Origin: Pseudopyrenochaeta lycopersici | Lineage: Eukaryota; Ascomycota; Dothideomycetes; Pleosporales; Pseudopyrenochaetaceae | Length of the DNA: 64,000 nt | Direction of reading: 5' to 3' | Assembly: GCA_003313425.1 (NCBI GenBank) | Contig: NHZP01000076.1 | Span: 62,001 to 126,000 of the forward strand | Shown here: in pieces, positions 20,231 through 33,492 of the stretch | Position numbering within the stretch: the first letter of the stretch is position 1 | Layout: each line of letters opens with the position of its first letter | Notes under the pieces: model-generated | The model's input: only the letters and a program-made list of their open reading frames with translations | Database searches by the model: none | Told to the model about the DNA's origin: nothing | Made by a program: the position numbers and the translations under genes

Positions 20231-20951
20231 TAATAGACAATTAGGTTTACAGAAGGGTAGTAAAACCATTAGCGAAAACCCCTCTACAACCCTAGCACTT
20301 GGCGTCCAAAAAAGGGAATAAAAACTCAGGACTATATACTTTTAATGTACTCCTTTTACTTCCTACAACTAGAATAGTTTGCAGGCGTATGCCTTAAAGA
20401 ATAAGAGTTAATTCCATTAAGTAGCACTTGCGTCGGCAGCTCCCGTGAAATAAGACCCTTTGTTCTCCTAACTATCTTTGTTGAATTTAGAATAGTTAAA
20501 TAATCTGTGCACTTTGTTCGCACCCTACTATATGTAGCTCTCTACGTTAATAATGCTTTTTAAGATTAAAAGGAAAATTGCGACGATCTATAATATATCT
20601 ATACTTAGCGTATTAGATAGTGAAATAGCGAGTAGGAGGCGTAGGACTTCCTAAACTCATCTAGCTTACTTCCTACCCTTAAGTTAGCGCAATGCCCTTA
20701 TAGTAGTTATGCTAAATAAGTGGTTAAGGCTAGAGACTATAAGATTAAAGTTTAAAGAGCATGTTATTATGCTCTATATTCCCCTTAACCTAGCCTTTAA
20801 TATTTCTTTCTTCTGCTCCTTGCGCTATTACTATTAAATTAGACATATTAGCTAGCTAAGTTATTAATATAAGAGAGATGCAGTTATCTTAACTCCTCCA
20901 GCTAGCTGTCTATGTTAGCGAGTGTAATAGGCTGCGCCCTTTGAGTAGGAG
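20231..20951. other. AT-rich intergenic DNA
   Basis: Declining GC toward the Copia LTR; no frame or motif supported on either strand. Confidence 0.5.
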
Positions 20952-23900
20952 TGTCAGAATTTAATGAATCTTTTTGGTCATAATCGTGGATTAGAATTAA
21001 TTGTATTTTCGTTGGTTCTGTTTTCTCTCCTTTTTAAACATAGACCTAATAGATCGATGATACATAGATAATACTGTCCATAATGCAGTATTCGTATACT
21101 TTAGTTTTTTATGCCTCTTATCTAACACACCCCCTTAGCTTAGAGTAATCTTCTAAGCTACTACAAACCTATATCTTATGCGATTATTAGATCCTCTATT
21201 TAAGTCTGTATATCTTTAAGTTTTAACTCTTTTACTAAGGCTAGTTTCTTATTTACTAGTCCTAATTAATTAAGAAAGTTCTCCTATTTATTTAAGGGCA
21301 GCGCTTTAGTAAGTCTATCTACTAGCATTTATAAGAATTCTATATATTTAACTTAAATTTATCTAAGTAATACTTCCTGTTATAGCTAATAGTTATAGAT
21401 GTCTACATATTAAAGTTTACTTTAAAGTTTTACAATCTCTTCTGTTATAAGTTAAATTATCTGTGTATTATTATATTAAATTATAATAGTTAACTCTAGT
21501 AATAATATCTAGAGCTCCTTAAGAAGTCGCGAGGTAAAGATAGCTTCCTTTACTACTTAAGAGAGTGCGAGCAGTTCTGCTTTAGTTGTTAAGGTAGTAA
21601 CTATATCCTGTTTACTTACTCTCTAGGTAATAAGACTACTAAATAGCTTAATTATATAGCCTTATAAACTCTTTCTATTAACTTTATTATTAGTAAATAA
21701 TACGTTACTAGCTACTTTAAGCTTATTATCTCCTCCTAATTAAAGTGCTCTTAATTTTATTGCTATAAGGTAGAGTAGGACTCTGTTAGTAGCCTCCTAA
21801 TACTCTGTACTAAGGTTAATAAAGAAGCGTGCAAGGCGTAATATTACGAAGGTAATATCTAGTTATATTATAATAGTAGTAAATAGTAAGGAACTAATCT
21901 TATACTAATATTTATTAACTTCTAATAGTAATACTAATCCCTTATGTAGCTAGAGTTTAACGCTTACTATTAAGGTATTATATTAGATATTTTTCCTATC
22001 TATAAGTCTACTAATTTTATTAGTATAAGCTAACTAGAAGAGTTAAATTAATTATTATTCTTAGTCTCTAATAACTTTAACGCTAAGGAACTATTACAGG
22101 TTTTCTCTGCCTATAAAGGTATATCTTTCTTAAAGAGCCTTAATAGCTTATTAAGCTTCTACCTCCTTCTTCTAGTAATAAGCTAAGATAATATTATTAA
22201 TATAAAAGAAGATAATAATACTATCTTTAATTATATAGCAGGCCTTATATAGTACTTATTTAAAGCCTAGTTTAGTAAAGGTTAAGATAAATTCTTTCTA
22301 CTATAAGAGTAGTAAAATTTAAAGATTATAAAGTACCTTTTTAAGCTTAAAGATTATTCTAGGCTTCTAGTATCATTATAGTATTCTTATATAGATTTCT
22401 CTATCTATAGTTATATATATAAATACGTTAGTAACGTTATACTGTTTAAGTTTAAGGTTAAACTTAGCTGTGATTACTATAAGTATTTAAAAAGACCTAC
22501 TTACTAAAGTAGCTGCGTATGTGTTTTATAACGTAATATTTTATTACTAATTACTATAAATAACTAGTTATGCTTTATATTTAATAAGGCGATAGTATTT
22601 ATCTAATTTGTAGGTATACACCTATATATAGTCTAATATTTAGTAACCTCTCTATTTAATAAGAGTAATTAGCACTTTAGCCTAGGACTTTATTTATTTA
22701 TAGCTCCTTAGGTGTTCTTATTTAGCTTCCTTAAATATTTTATGCAGAGGATAATCTTTAAGCTTTAAGTAGGTTATTAGCAGAAGTAGTAATTAGTTTT
22801 AGTAAGGCTTTACCCCCTTTACTAGTATTCTCTTTAGCTATGCCTTATTAATAGGCTTACCTTTATATTCCCTTACGTACCCTACTTAAGTGCTAACTAT
22901 AAATACTACTACCTATAGTTCTACTTTTAATAAGCCCTATATTATAGTACTATTAGCTTTAAGTTTATTAGTCTACGCCTAGCTAAAGAGAGCTATAGGT
23001 AGTAGAGTGTCTAGTAGTATTAAGTCTAAGTCTATTACTTTTCTACTTTAGTAACCTCTTAACTTTTAACCTTATATACTTAAACTCTCTCTTATTATTA
23101 TATTATCTTTATAGAATAACCTAGTCTTAGGCTGTTCCTATTGCAGTAGTATAGGTAGTTTAATTATTTTTACCTATGTTATAATCTCCTGTAGGGTATT
23201 ATGCATAAGGTTGTCTATAAGGTCTTCTATTTTACTACTAAATACTACGCTTTTATTAAAGACTATATCTCTTATACTAATAACTTTAGTAAGTAATAGG
23301 ATCTAAACTTAGTAGATATTTATAGATTAATAGCTAATAAGATAGCTAATCTAGGCTTTTAGATCTAAGCGTTATAGTTACAACTTTCCTTAGTAGGTAT
23401 TATTAGTTATTATAAATACCTTATAGCTATATACTTTAAGATAAGCTTAGTTTAGTTTCTGTAGTCTAGTAATAATACTATTTATAGCAGTAACTCTTAT
23501 AAAGAATACCTTATATAGGCTTTTCTAGTAGTTTAAGTAGTTTAGCGTTCTATTATAAAGGTATACTACTACTCTTATAATTTCTAGCTATACTTCCTAG
23601 AGAAGATTAGTATCTAGCTATATTATACGTGCTTTTTCTTTTATTATACTCTTTAAGCGTTCTCCTCTACTATTCTGTAATTAGGTATTAAGAGCAGAAG
23701 GCTTAACTTTTAAGCCTTTAGACGTGCACTATCTCTTAACTTCTAGCTTAATAGTTACTATCTTATTATCTGTCTTAATTACTTTTATAGAAATATTAAA
23801 CTACGTATAAAGAAAGTAAGTAAAATTATCTAGTCACTAAATAATAGATTGTACTAGTCTATTATTAGTAAAGTAGAAATCCTAGTTATATGCTAAGAAT

Positions 23901-24757
23901 TAGTTAGTAATAAGTATTTAGCTCTTTTCCTTTAAGTAGCTCCTAACTTTGTAGTTATAAAAGTTAATCGCGATTTATTCTCCTAGCCCTTCTTCGCTTA
24001 GTTAAGGTTCTCTGCAGATCCTACGCTTTAATTTAGCTCTTCTACATGCGTTGCACTTAACTATAGTAACGCCTTTAATGCGCACCCCCTTAGACTGTTC
24101 GATAAGGTATTTAATTGCTGCGGGCCCTAGATACCCTAGGCGCTTATACTATAGTATTACACTTACTTTTTATAGCGCCTGCTTAGTTCTAGAGTTAAAT
24201 TAGGTGTAAAAGGTACTGTTGTTTGCCTCTAATTACTTAAGTACTTATTAGTTGTGTGCTTCTGTTAGGTATATAATAATTAAGTTATCCTATCTCTTTA
24301 ATATTATAGGTTTATTCTTATTATCCTACTAAATTCTTTACTGTCTAAGTAGTCTAAATATAATAAAGTTATATAGAATCTCTAGGTAGAAGGCAACGTT
24401 CTCTAATTAGAGTATCTCTGTGCTATATAGTAACTTAACTTTAATATATATAGTACTATACCCTTTAATCTATATTTACGCGTTACTTACCTACACGTAG
24501 TTACTAGGAATAGGTAGATAGAGGTAAGTTAGGCGTTGCGCTATATTATAGATATGTATTATTGCGCCTAAATTAAGGATAAATATATTCTTTAGTAGAT
24601 ACGGTTAGTTCTTTATTAAGAATACTAACGCAGTATACGCAGCTTTAATTATTAATATAACTCTTCCTTTTAGTTAATCTTTTAAGACTTTAGGTATTAG
24701 TATTTATAAATTCTTAATTAGCAGCGTCTTTAATTATTAGCGCTTTAAGTCTAATAA

Positions 24758-25022
24758 TGTAAGGCAGTCAACACGCACAGTTGGGACGGTCTTAGTTGAA
24801 GAAACTCAATTTAAAAGGAAATGGACAAAATAGCAGATACCTCTCACCTTCGGGGGAGAGGTGCTGCCTATATACATAAGCTAGAGCAGGCTAGTCCCGA
24901 TCCAGTTACCTAGCTTGGTGAAAGGTAAGAGGTAACAGTTACCTTTCACCTGCGTCTAGTAACTTGGCAGGATCGTTACCTTTCACCTGCGTCTAGTAAC
25001 CTGAAAGGATTGAACCCTGACA
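24758..25022. mobile_element. Solo LTR-like insertion with AATAA duplication
   Basis: A 265-bp GC-normal segment starting TGTAAGG and ending CCTGACA is absent from the other Copia copy (compare ~57110) and is bounded by AATAA at 24753-24757 and 25023-25027. TG...CA ends plus a 5-bp duplication identify a solo LTR or an LTR-type mini-element of a family not otherwise seen here. Inside, a 26-bp unit starting GTTACCTTTCACCTGCGTC occurs at 24938 and 24975 (period 37), and its reverse complement begins near 24916, giving hairpin potential. The lack of RIP damage marks it as younger than its host. Confidence 0.85.
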
Positions 25023-26269
25023 AATAATTTAATTAGCTCTAGGTTATACTTTCTTTCATACTTAATAAGTTTAGCTATCCTTAAATCTAGTTTAAACTAT
25101 GCAGGTGCCCTATCTTTATTTAGATAGAAATAATTAAAAAGATTATAGCGCTGTTTATAAGTATAGTATATTATACCTTTAACTACTACTGTATCTTTAA
25201 GAGAGGAATACTTAGATCTAGTACTACTTTACCTAAATTTGCGTTTTCCTTAGGTTCTACTATAGTTCTTACCTTATAAAGCTAATAATACTTCTTTAGC
25301 TATACTAGAGGCGTCCCTCTATACGCCCTAGTTAGATTTACTGCTAGTAGGGTATACAGCGTCTATAGTAGTAAAAGCGCTCTTCTACTTACTCTTTTAT
25401 AAGTAGGAGTAGCTTATATACTCCTAGAAGAGTTTTATTATTTCTTTTCTATTATAGTCTAGGTTGCTTCTAGTTACTTAGCTAGAGAAGGTAGTTACCT
25501 ATATAGGTGCTACTTTTTCTACTACTAATAAAAAATCTTCTATAATATCTTTATTATATTATACCTCCGCGACTCCTTTAGTCTTAGCGTTAGTTACTAC
25601 TTAATTATATTTAGTAAGCTAGATATCCTAGTTTACTAGGATCTTTATTAGCTTTAATATATTATAATATCTTATTTGTACTTATTAGCGTTCTTTAAGT
25701 AGGTTAATTCCTACTGTCTTTTAGATATTAATAATCTATTAGTAAATTATAGTACTAGAGAGGCAGTAGTTACGCTAAATATGCGCTAATACTATGCTCT
25801 AAATATGTGTTATAAGTAACTAATAGTTAGTCTGTTCTCTGTTATATTTCTTCTTATTAATCTTATAGGCTTTAAGTTATACCTTATAGTTATCTTAATT
25901 AGCCTTATATATTTCCTAGCTTTTAGGTAATAAGTCTAATAGTTTTATTAGTGTAGCTAGAGCTGCATTAGTTTAGGACGGGTTTAATCTTATTAGCTAG
26001 CTTAATAATCTAACTTAGTTACCCTAAGAGTTTAACGATGCGCTAGGTACTAGTCGTTAGACTACAGCCAGTACGTAGTCAGCTAATTATAGTAGGACTA
26101 AGAGGATTAGTTCTAGTAAAGGTTATCTAGTTCTATTAGAGTCTGCGATTACCTATACGTTGTAGAACTCTGCTTTTACTTTTAGTTATAGTAACTATAG
26201 CGTGTAGTTCGTGTAGTTAGTAAGGATAATCGTAGCGTCGCGTACGCTAGTAATATTTGCGTACGATAT

Positions 26270-29200
26270 TGTTAAAGATCTAATCAAGTAGTTACAATAT
26301 AAAGTAACTAGTGTTGACTAGTAGATATCTTTAGAGTATTCTTTAGATGTGCAGGCTAGGTTAAAGGTAGAAGTATAGAATAGTAGTATACTTGTGGATT
26401 GTCTTAAGTTGATTATAATGTGCCGTAGGGCTACATTGTGCGAGCCTATATACATGATTGTCTTATAGGATTCCTATAAGGCCCCCTCTAGGATTTCTAG
26501 GTTTGTCTCCGTCCTATAGGATATAGTCCGTCTTAGCGTGGGTTTCTTAGGATTACGTGATCCTGGCGTCATTAGTTAGTTCAGAGGCTCGGTCTCCTCG
26601 CTAGCCGTCCGTACCTCTTCCCTCATCCTTATAACCGCCGCCTTCCTACTTCCTGTTCGTAACACTATCCCCCCTTCCAGTCCTCATGTCCTTATAACTA
26701 ACCTATGGCTTCTCGTAGTACTGCTTATTATTATTCTGTCAGAGATTGCATAAACACTATTAGTTAGTTTGCTATAGTCTCTTACAAATATTATTTAAAG
26801 AAGAAGTTAGAGTGTAGGATGTCGTTGTTAAAAGAGAAGTGTAGGAATTATTATTAAAATAGGGTGTTGTTATGCAAGCTAGTAGATATGCTAGTTCTAA
26901 ACTTTTCTTATTTAGATAAAGAATTAGCTTAATTAGACGTATAAGAAGCTAAGGCTAACGACGCAGAAGAGAAGGCGCTAAATACCCTTCTTACTGCTCG
27001 CGCGAAAAAGAATTAACTTTGTAAATAATAAAAGTTGTTACAGCGTTGTAAGTAATAATAGGTGGATAATTTTAGTCGTATTACAGAAGAGATTAAGGCG
27101 TTAGAGGCGATTGAGGATGTTAATCGCGAGGTTAATGTTCTTAAATAAGGGCTAATGCCTAGTACTTCTGCCTTAGACTAGAGTATCTTTACTCCGTCCT
27201 AGCTTAAAGGTAACCCTCTTCCCCTAGGAATTACGTTGTTAGATTAGGTTAGTTATAATTCTAATACCTAACTTCTTTTTATTCCCTGTCGCGGTTATAT
27301 TTACTAATTTATTCTTTATAGTTTCCTAAGTTTAATTTAGGTTCCTATATATTTTCTAAGTTAGGGTAGTCCTTCTATTTTATAAGGTACTCTCTTTCCT
27401 TATATTAGTTTTCTATAATCTTTAAGCGTCTCTTATTAAGGATTTTCTTAACTTCGTACTCTGTCTCCTCTTTAGTCTTATACCTAAAAGTCTTCTATAG
27501 TAGTGTTACTAGGTGTACTAGTTCTAGTAACTTAATGTAGAACCTAGAGTAGATTTTTGCGTCTTTAGGTAGTTCTAATATATACGTAACTAGTCTGTTA
27601 CGTTATTTAATTAAAAACAGTCTAACTTTAACGTAGTCTAACCCCTTATTAGGTCGTTTTGTGCGTAGGTTTTTTGTAAGTAAGTATACTTTATCCCCTT
27701 TTTTTAGCTAAGGTGCTGTTTTTCTTTTCTTATTAATATATAAAATTTGTTGTCTTTATCTTTTCTTAAGTCTTTCTTATAACTGTTTTAGCGTTACCTG
27801 CAGTTCTCTTGCTGTCTTAACTACAGCTTCTGCTTTAACACTTAGAAAGTTTCTTTTAAATAGGTTTAGGTGTTTCCTGTAATAGGCGTAGAATAGTATT
27901 TCGCCTATTGCTTTAGATTTGCTATTATTAAACGCGATTTAGGCTGTAGGTAACAGTAATACCTAGTTGTCCTGTTGTTTGTTGTAGTACGTTCGTAGAT
28001 ATTATTTTAAGGTCCTGTTTGTTTGTTCTATTTATCTATTAGTTTCTGGGTGGTATGCTGTAGATAGTTTCCTTTAAGTACTTATCTTAGCTACAAAGGT
28101 TAACTAGAAATTGGATGTAAACAACTTATCTCTATCGCTAATAATAGTCTTTAGTATGCTGTAGTGTTAGAATAAATAGTCTTTTATTATTTCTGCGAGT
28201 TATAGTGCCGTGAAATTCTTTCTAAATAGTATAAACTCTGCGTATTTAATATATCTGCATACTATGTTGTATATCGCATTATACTTGTATCTAGTTACTT
28301 TGTCCGCAGACTTAGGTAAATCTGTAATAAAGTCTATTACTATATCTTCCTATAGTTTTGTAGGTATCTTAATTGCCTGTAACTCGCTGTAGGGTACATA
28401 AGTAGTATGTTTGTTTTATTAGCAAGGTACACATTTCTTAATATATGTTTCTACTTTTTACTTTAGGTTTATAATGTGATAGTTTTGTTAGATAAGTTCT
28501 GTTATTTTTATAATTCCTAGGTGTCTATGTATTAGATCGTTATAATATTGTTAGATAATAGTTTTATATAGGTCTTTAGGGACTTCTGCTTATATTTTTA
28601 AGATTACGTAGTATTCTTGCGAAGGTCCTAAAGTTCTATCTTTATTTATTTTTAGGATTACTATGCGAACTTCGGTTTTCTTCCCTATTACATCGTGTCT
28701 TCTGCTTAGTGCGTCTGCTCTTCTATTTTCTTTCTCTAGTGTATAGATAATCTTAAACTTGTATTATCCTAGGAGTTCTAACTATCTTACTTATCTTTAG
28801 TTTAGTTATTTTGTTGTTGTAAAGTATATTAGGTTCTAGTAGTTAGTGTAAATAGTAAGTTCTAAGCAACTTTCTGTATATGCTCTCTAATGTTGTAGTG
28901 CGTTGACGATAGCTTTTAGTTCTTTGTTGTAGATATTGTATCACTCTTCTGTTTATAAGAACTTACGCGAGTGATACGCTATAGGGTGCTATTTTCTGTC
29001 CTTTTTCTGTAAAGCTACTGCTCTAATTGTAAGGTCTGATGCGTTAGTTTTAATCTTTAGTAGTTGTCTACTAGTGAATAATATAAGTACTAGTTCGGCT
29101 ACGCAGGCTTCTTTTAACATCTTGAAGGCTTATTGTTGTTCTTTGTTCTAGTCCCACTTTTTATCTTTTTTTATTAGTTTTGTTAAGGGTGTTGTAATCT

Positions 29201-32200
29201 TAGTAAAGTCCTTAATAAATTATTAATTAAAGTTAACGAATCCTAAGAATAACTAAATATCTTTAACTGTTTGTAGTGTTTTCTATTCTTAGATTATCCT
29301 AATTTTTAATTCGCTAATCTGCACTCCTTATCTTCTAACTATATATCTTAGGAATTCTACCTCTTCTTTGTAAAATTTACACTTTTCTAGTTTTAACTTA
29401 AGGTAGTAGTTCCTTAATTGTTGTAGTACGTCCTTAACATGTTCCCTATGTTTGTTTATATTTCTAGAGTAAACTAGAATATTGTCTAGGTAGGCTATAG
29501 CATATATGTTAAGATATTCTACTAAGACGTTGTTAATTAAATCTTAATACGTTACTAGTGCGTTTATTAGGCTAAAGGGTATTACTATATACTTATAATG
29601 TCTGTATTATGTCCTAAAGGCGGTTTTCTACTCTTCTCCTTCTTTTATTCTAATAAGGTTGTACGCTCCTCTTAGGTCTAGTGCGGTAAAGTATTAAGCT
29701 CCTGTTAATCTATCGCGTAGTTCTTGTATATTAGGTAGCGGGTAGCGGTTCTTTTTAGTAATGTTATTTAACTTCCTATAGTTAATGCATAACCTTAACG
29801 CTTTATTCTTCTTTAGCGCGAATAGGACGGGGTATCCTGCTAAGGACTTAGATTTCCTGATAAAACCCTTTGCTAAATTTTTATTAATATATTTCTTTAG
29901 GACGCCTAGCTTATAGTCGCTTAGGCGGTATATTAGTATAAACCTAGGCTGCTTGCCTTCTATAAGTTCTATCTTGTAGTCCTATTCTTAGTGTTTTAGT
30001 AGTGCTTCTCTTCTTACCTTTTTAGTAAATATATCTCTAAATTCCTTATATTCTTCTAGGATCCTAGGAGTAGTAACTAACTCCTTATTCTTCTTAGCAT
30101 TCTTTACTAGCTGCTGACGAAGTAGCTGTTTCTTAGCTTTTTGCGAAGGTTTAATATTTATTATTATCTTCTTATCTACTAAGGCATGCGACCGTTACGA
30201 AGGCATTCTTGCGTTATTCTTTGTACGCACAGATACTCTTTGTTTTGTCTAGTTAATTACTAGGTTGCAGTGCCTTAACTAAGGTAGCCCTAGTATAACA
30301 TCGTGGGCGGCTGTCCTAAAGACGTCTAGTCTAACCTGGTATGTTTTAGAGGCTAGGCTGAGGCTAGTAGTAACCTTATAGGTTATTATCCCTCCTAATT
30401 TTCTATTTGCTACTGTTATCTAGTAGGGTGTTTTCTTTAAGACAGGTTGTAGCTTTGCTTTTAACATAGCTGTCCTAGAGATGTAGTTTGCTTATAATCT
30501 AGAATCTATTAGTGCCTTTAGCTCCTTTCCCTAGAGTTCTATTCTAAGTTGGAAGAGACTCTCTTCCTTTTGTTAGATGGCCTAACACTGCTTATTAGTG
30601 CCGTCTGGTCGTAGACGAATCCCTCGTCTAGTTCTGGCCTTCTTACTATAGGAAGGTTTAACTTCTGGTTTCTGTCTAAAAAAGAATTTTCCTTAAAGCT
30701 GTTTGCTTCCTTTTCTAGCTTGTGGCGCTTACATCCTAGATTTATGCAAGTTTACTATAATTTATTAGTGCATCGCTTGTTTATAATAATGTTTTGATTT
30801 ACAGTGTGCTTATTATTGTGTCCTAGGAAATAGTTTGTTGTTTGTTTATCCTACAAGTAGTTAATATAATCGTCCTGTTAACAGTTATACTATTACTATT
30901 TACACGCCCCTTTTAGTATTAGGAAGTGTCCTTCTTATAGCTTAATAGCGTAATAGTAATCGCAGTAATTATATGTGCAGTAGAGATATAATAGTAGCCT
31001 GTGTTTTAGGTTTCTCTAGTTGTAGTCGTATTAAAAGAGTTTCTATCCCTTCTCTGCTTAGGCTAAAGCTTTTTATTTAATTTATTACTTAGCTTATTCT
31101 GTAGAGAATCTGAAACACTTAATATTCTCTATTACACATTCCTAATATATATTATTTTAATTTAAGGGTTTATATTTTATCTTCTAGTCCTAGCATCGTA
31201 TGCATACGTATTTTCTGCTATGTATTTTCTATAGTGCTAGTATACCCTATGTTCTCTGTGTTTTATTATCTAGTACCTGTGTTTCCTTAATGCTTTCTGT
31301 AGGTAGTAGTTAGTCTTAGTTAACTAGGGTCCCTAGATGTAGTTCTACTAGAGCCTTATTATTCTAGTTAATCTCCTAAGTATTTAAGGGAACCTGTCTG
31401 TAGGTTCTTATAATCTAGTTATTATCCTACTATAGTAGTAATAAGGGTCTAGTGCTATAGTTAGGTGTAGTAACTACCTCCTAGTCTCTGAATTAGGTAT
31501 TATTAAAGTTTTTAATTATATTAACTTTAAGTTAGGTAACTTTATTCTTTTATCTATAATTTTTTGCGAAGTGTCTCTTCTTCCCGCAATTGTAGTAATT
31601 GCCTTTTATCTTCTCTACATCTATCTTCTAGTTTCCTACCTTCTTGTTCCCTTACTTCTTATTAACGTTATCTAGATGCATTAGTTCTAGTTTATTAGAA
31701 GTGTAGTAGCTAGCAGTGCAAGTGTTCCTTAGGTAGCGAACATAGTTTTTCTGTTTACTTGTGTAGTTTATTCTTCCTTTTCTGTAGCTCTATAGTTCCT
31801 AGTTTAGTTTATATAAGTTATTATTAATCCTTATGTAGTTATTAATTAGGTTGTTTAGGTCTTTAATAATAAATCCTGTTCTTATAAGTTCCTCTCTAAC
31901 CTGTAGTTTTAGGCCCTGCTAGAATATTCTTTTAAAAGCTTTATTATCTTATCTAATAATTATAGAGTATTATTTAAACTTATTAGCGTAGTTGGCGATA
32001 GAGGTATGTTATTTTAGTTCCTGTATATGTTGTTCTGCTGCGACTTTCTTAGTCTGCATCCTAAAGATCTGCTAGATATGTTTTTTAAAATTATCCTAAT
32101 CTTTAAATATTTCTGTGTTCTCCGTATCTATAATTCCTTAGCCTATGTATTATTCTAGTTGTAGTGTAACCTAGTCTAGCGCTTTACCTGTAAGGTAAGT

Positions 32201-32801
32201 AATTGCGATAGGTGCTTTATTACTTTTGTTAATATTCTTGTAGAGGTAAAAGTAGAGGTTAAGTTAGAGTAACTATCCTTTAAGGTGTTATTAGTTACTA
32301 CTAAATATAGTAGGTTTGCTAATTAGACGTCCTTTAGTGGACACAGTTAAAGAATTAGGGGTGGCTACGTATTTACTAGGGCTGCTTATCTTAAGAGTAA
32401 TTAAAATATTAAAGATCTAATTAAGTAGTTATAATATAAAGTAACTAGTGTTAACTAGTAGATATCTTTAGAGTATTCTTTAGATGTGCAGGCTAGGTTA
32501 AAGGTGGAAGTATAGAATAGTAGTATACTCGTGGATTGTCTTAAGTTGATCACAATGTGCCGTAGGGCCACATTATGCGAGCCTATATATATAATTGTCT
32601 TATAGGATTCCTATAAGGCCCCCTCTAGGATTTCTAGGTTTGTCTCCGTCCCATGGGACATAGTCCGTCTTGGCGTGGGTTTCCTGGGATCACGTGATCC
32701 TGGCGTCATCAGTTGGTTCAGAGGCTCGGTCTCCTCGCTAGCCGTCCGTACCTCTTCCCTCATCCTCATAACCGCCGCCTTCCCACTTCCTGTTCGTAAC
32801 A
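26270..32801 (-). mobile_element. Gypsy LTR retrotransposon, complete, GATAT duplication
   Basis: 6532 bp with 395-bp LTRs at 26270-26664 and 32407-32801 and GATAT duplications at 26265-26269 and 32802-32806. A GGGGGGATAG polypurine tract adjoins the left LTR in minus orientation, so the 5' LTR is the right one. Minus-strand domains in order: gag region (~32300-30600); aspartic protease ending VILGLPWL (~30280); reverse transcriptase with YLDNILVYS (~29490; family form YLDDILVYS); RNase H (~28900-29150); integrase with a degraded zinc region and core (~27700-28500). The order RT-RNaseH-IN defines Gypsy (Ty3). Frames are broken by TAG/TAA. The right LTR keeps more CpA than the left (for instance CCATGGGACATAG against CTATAGGATATAG), so RIP hit the two LTRs unequally. 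Confidence 0.92.
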
Positions 32802-33019
32802 GATATAGTCCTTACTCGTTATAGGGTTAGTAAGACTCTTAATTATTAGAATTTAATAAATCTTTTTAGTTATAATTGTAGATCAGAATTAATTGTATTT
32901 TTGTTAGTTCTGTTTTCTCTTCTTTTTAAACACAGACCTAATACATCGATAATACATAGATGATACCGTCCACGATGCAGTATTCGTATACTTCAGTTTT
33001 TTATGCCTCTTATCTGACA

Positions 33020-33492
33020 GATTGGTATTGGTATTGGTATTGGCAATATATATTGGTATTGGCAATAATCCAACTGTTGACGACAAGCCTGTCAGTAAGA
33101 AAGGGGAAGTATAGGTATGGAGCTGAAGAGGCGAACAAGCCGCTTGCTCTTTGAATCGGGTCTTACGTAGAGTAGATGACCCTAGAGAATATCGCAAAGG
33201 TTGGGGCAAGCTACTAACGACGCGCGCGATCCGAGTAATTCTCTCGAAGTTGTCAGTGATTCTGAGCAAGATTTGTGTGAAAACGCAACCCCAAAACTGT
33301 GCCACTAGTCAGCAAAGATCTCAACAAGCAGTCGTAGAATGGGCAAGCAATTTCGGCGTATTATACTCCGTTGTTGCACAAGAAGTTTTATGGATGCAGG
33401 GCACGAAACCCGGATATGTAGATGAACCTCGATTTTATTGTTCGTGTACGCGTTCAATTGCCTGAGAGAAATTAGCAAAGCTTGCTTGAAGG
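33020..33492. other. TATTGG microsatellite and GC-normal flank
   Basis: 33021-33070 holds imperfect repeats of TATTGG immediately outside the Copia LTR. The rest has open frames on both strands (33151-33465 plus, 32904-33305 minus, the latter overlapping the LTR) without recognisable domains; I call neither. Confidence 0.55.

Larger units (their letters stand above)
20952..33019 (-). mobile_element. Copia LTR retrotransposon carrying two later insertions
   Basis: The 176-bp LTRs are at 20952-21127 and 32844-33019 and match the Copia element at 55657-60913. A CCCCTTAGC tract next to the left LTR is the complement of the polypurine tract, so the element reads on the minus strand. The Gypsy element (26270-32801) sits close to its 5' LTR: Copia sequence resumes exactly at GTACG on one side and GATAT on the other. 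A solo LTR lies at 24758-25022. Without these insertions the element is ~5.26 kb, the same as the other copy. Coding parts (RNase H, reverse transcriptase, integrase in order from left) are RIP-degraded. The outer 5-bp flanks (AGGAG, GATTG) do not match. Confidence 0.88.

Noticed and set aside
24938..25000. CRISPR-like direct repeats
   Set aside because: Only two copies, within a TG...CA insertion in a eukaryotic genome; they are internal repeats of the LTR-type element.
32904..33305. 133-codon minus-strand frame
   Set aside because: It runs through the right Copia LTR and a TATTGG microsatellite, so it is repeat sequence rather than a gene.
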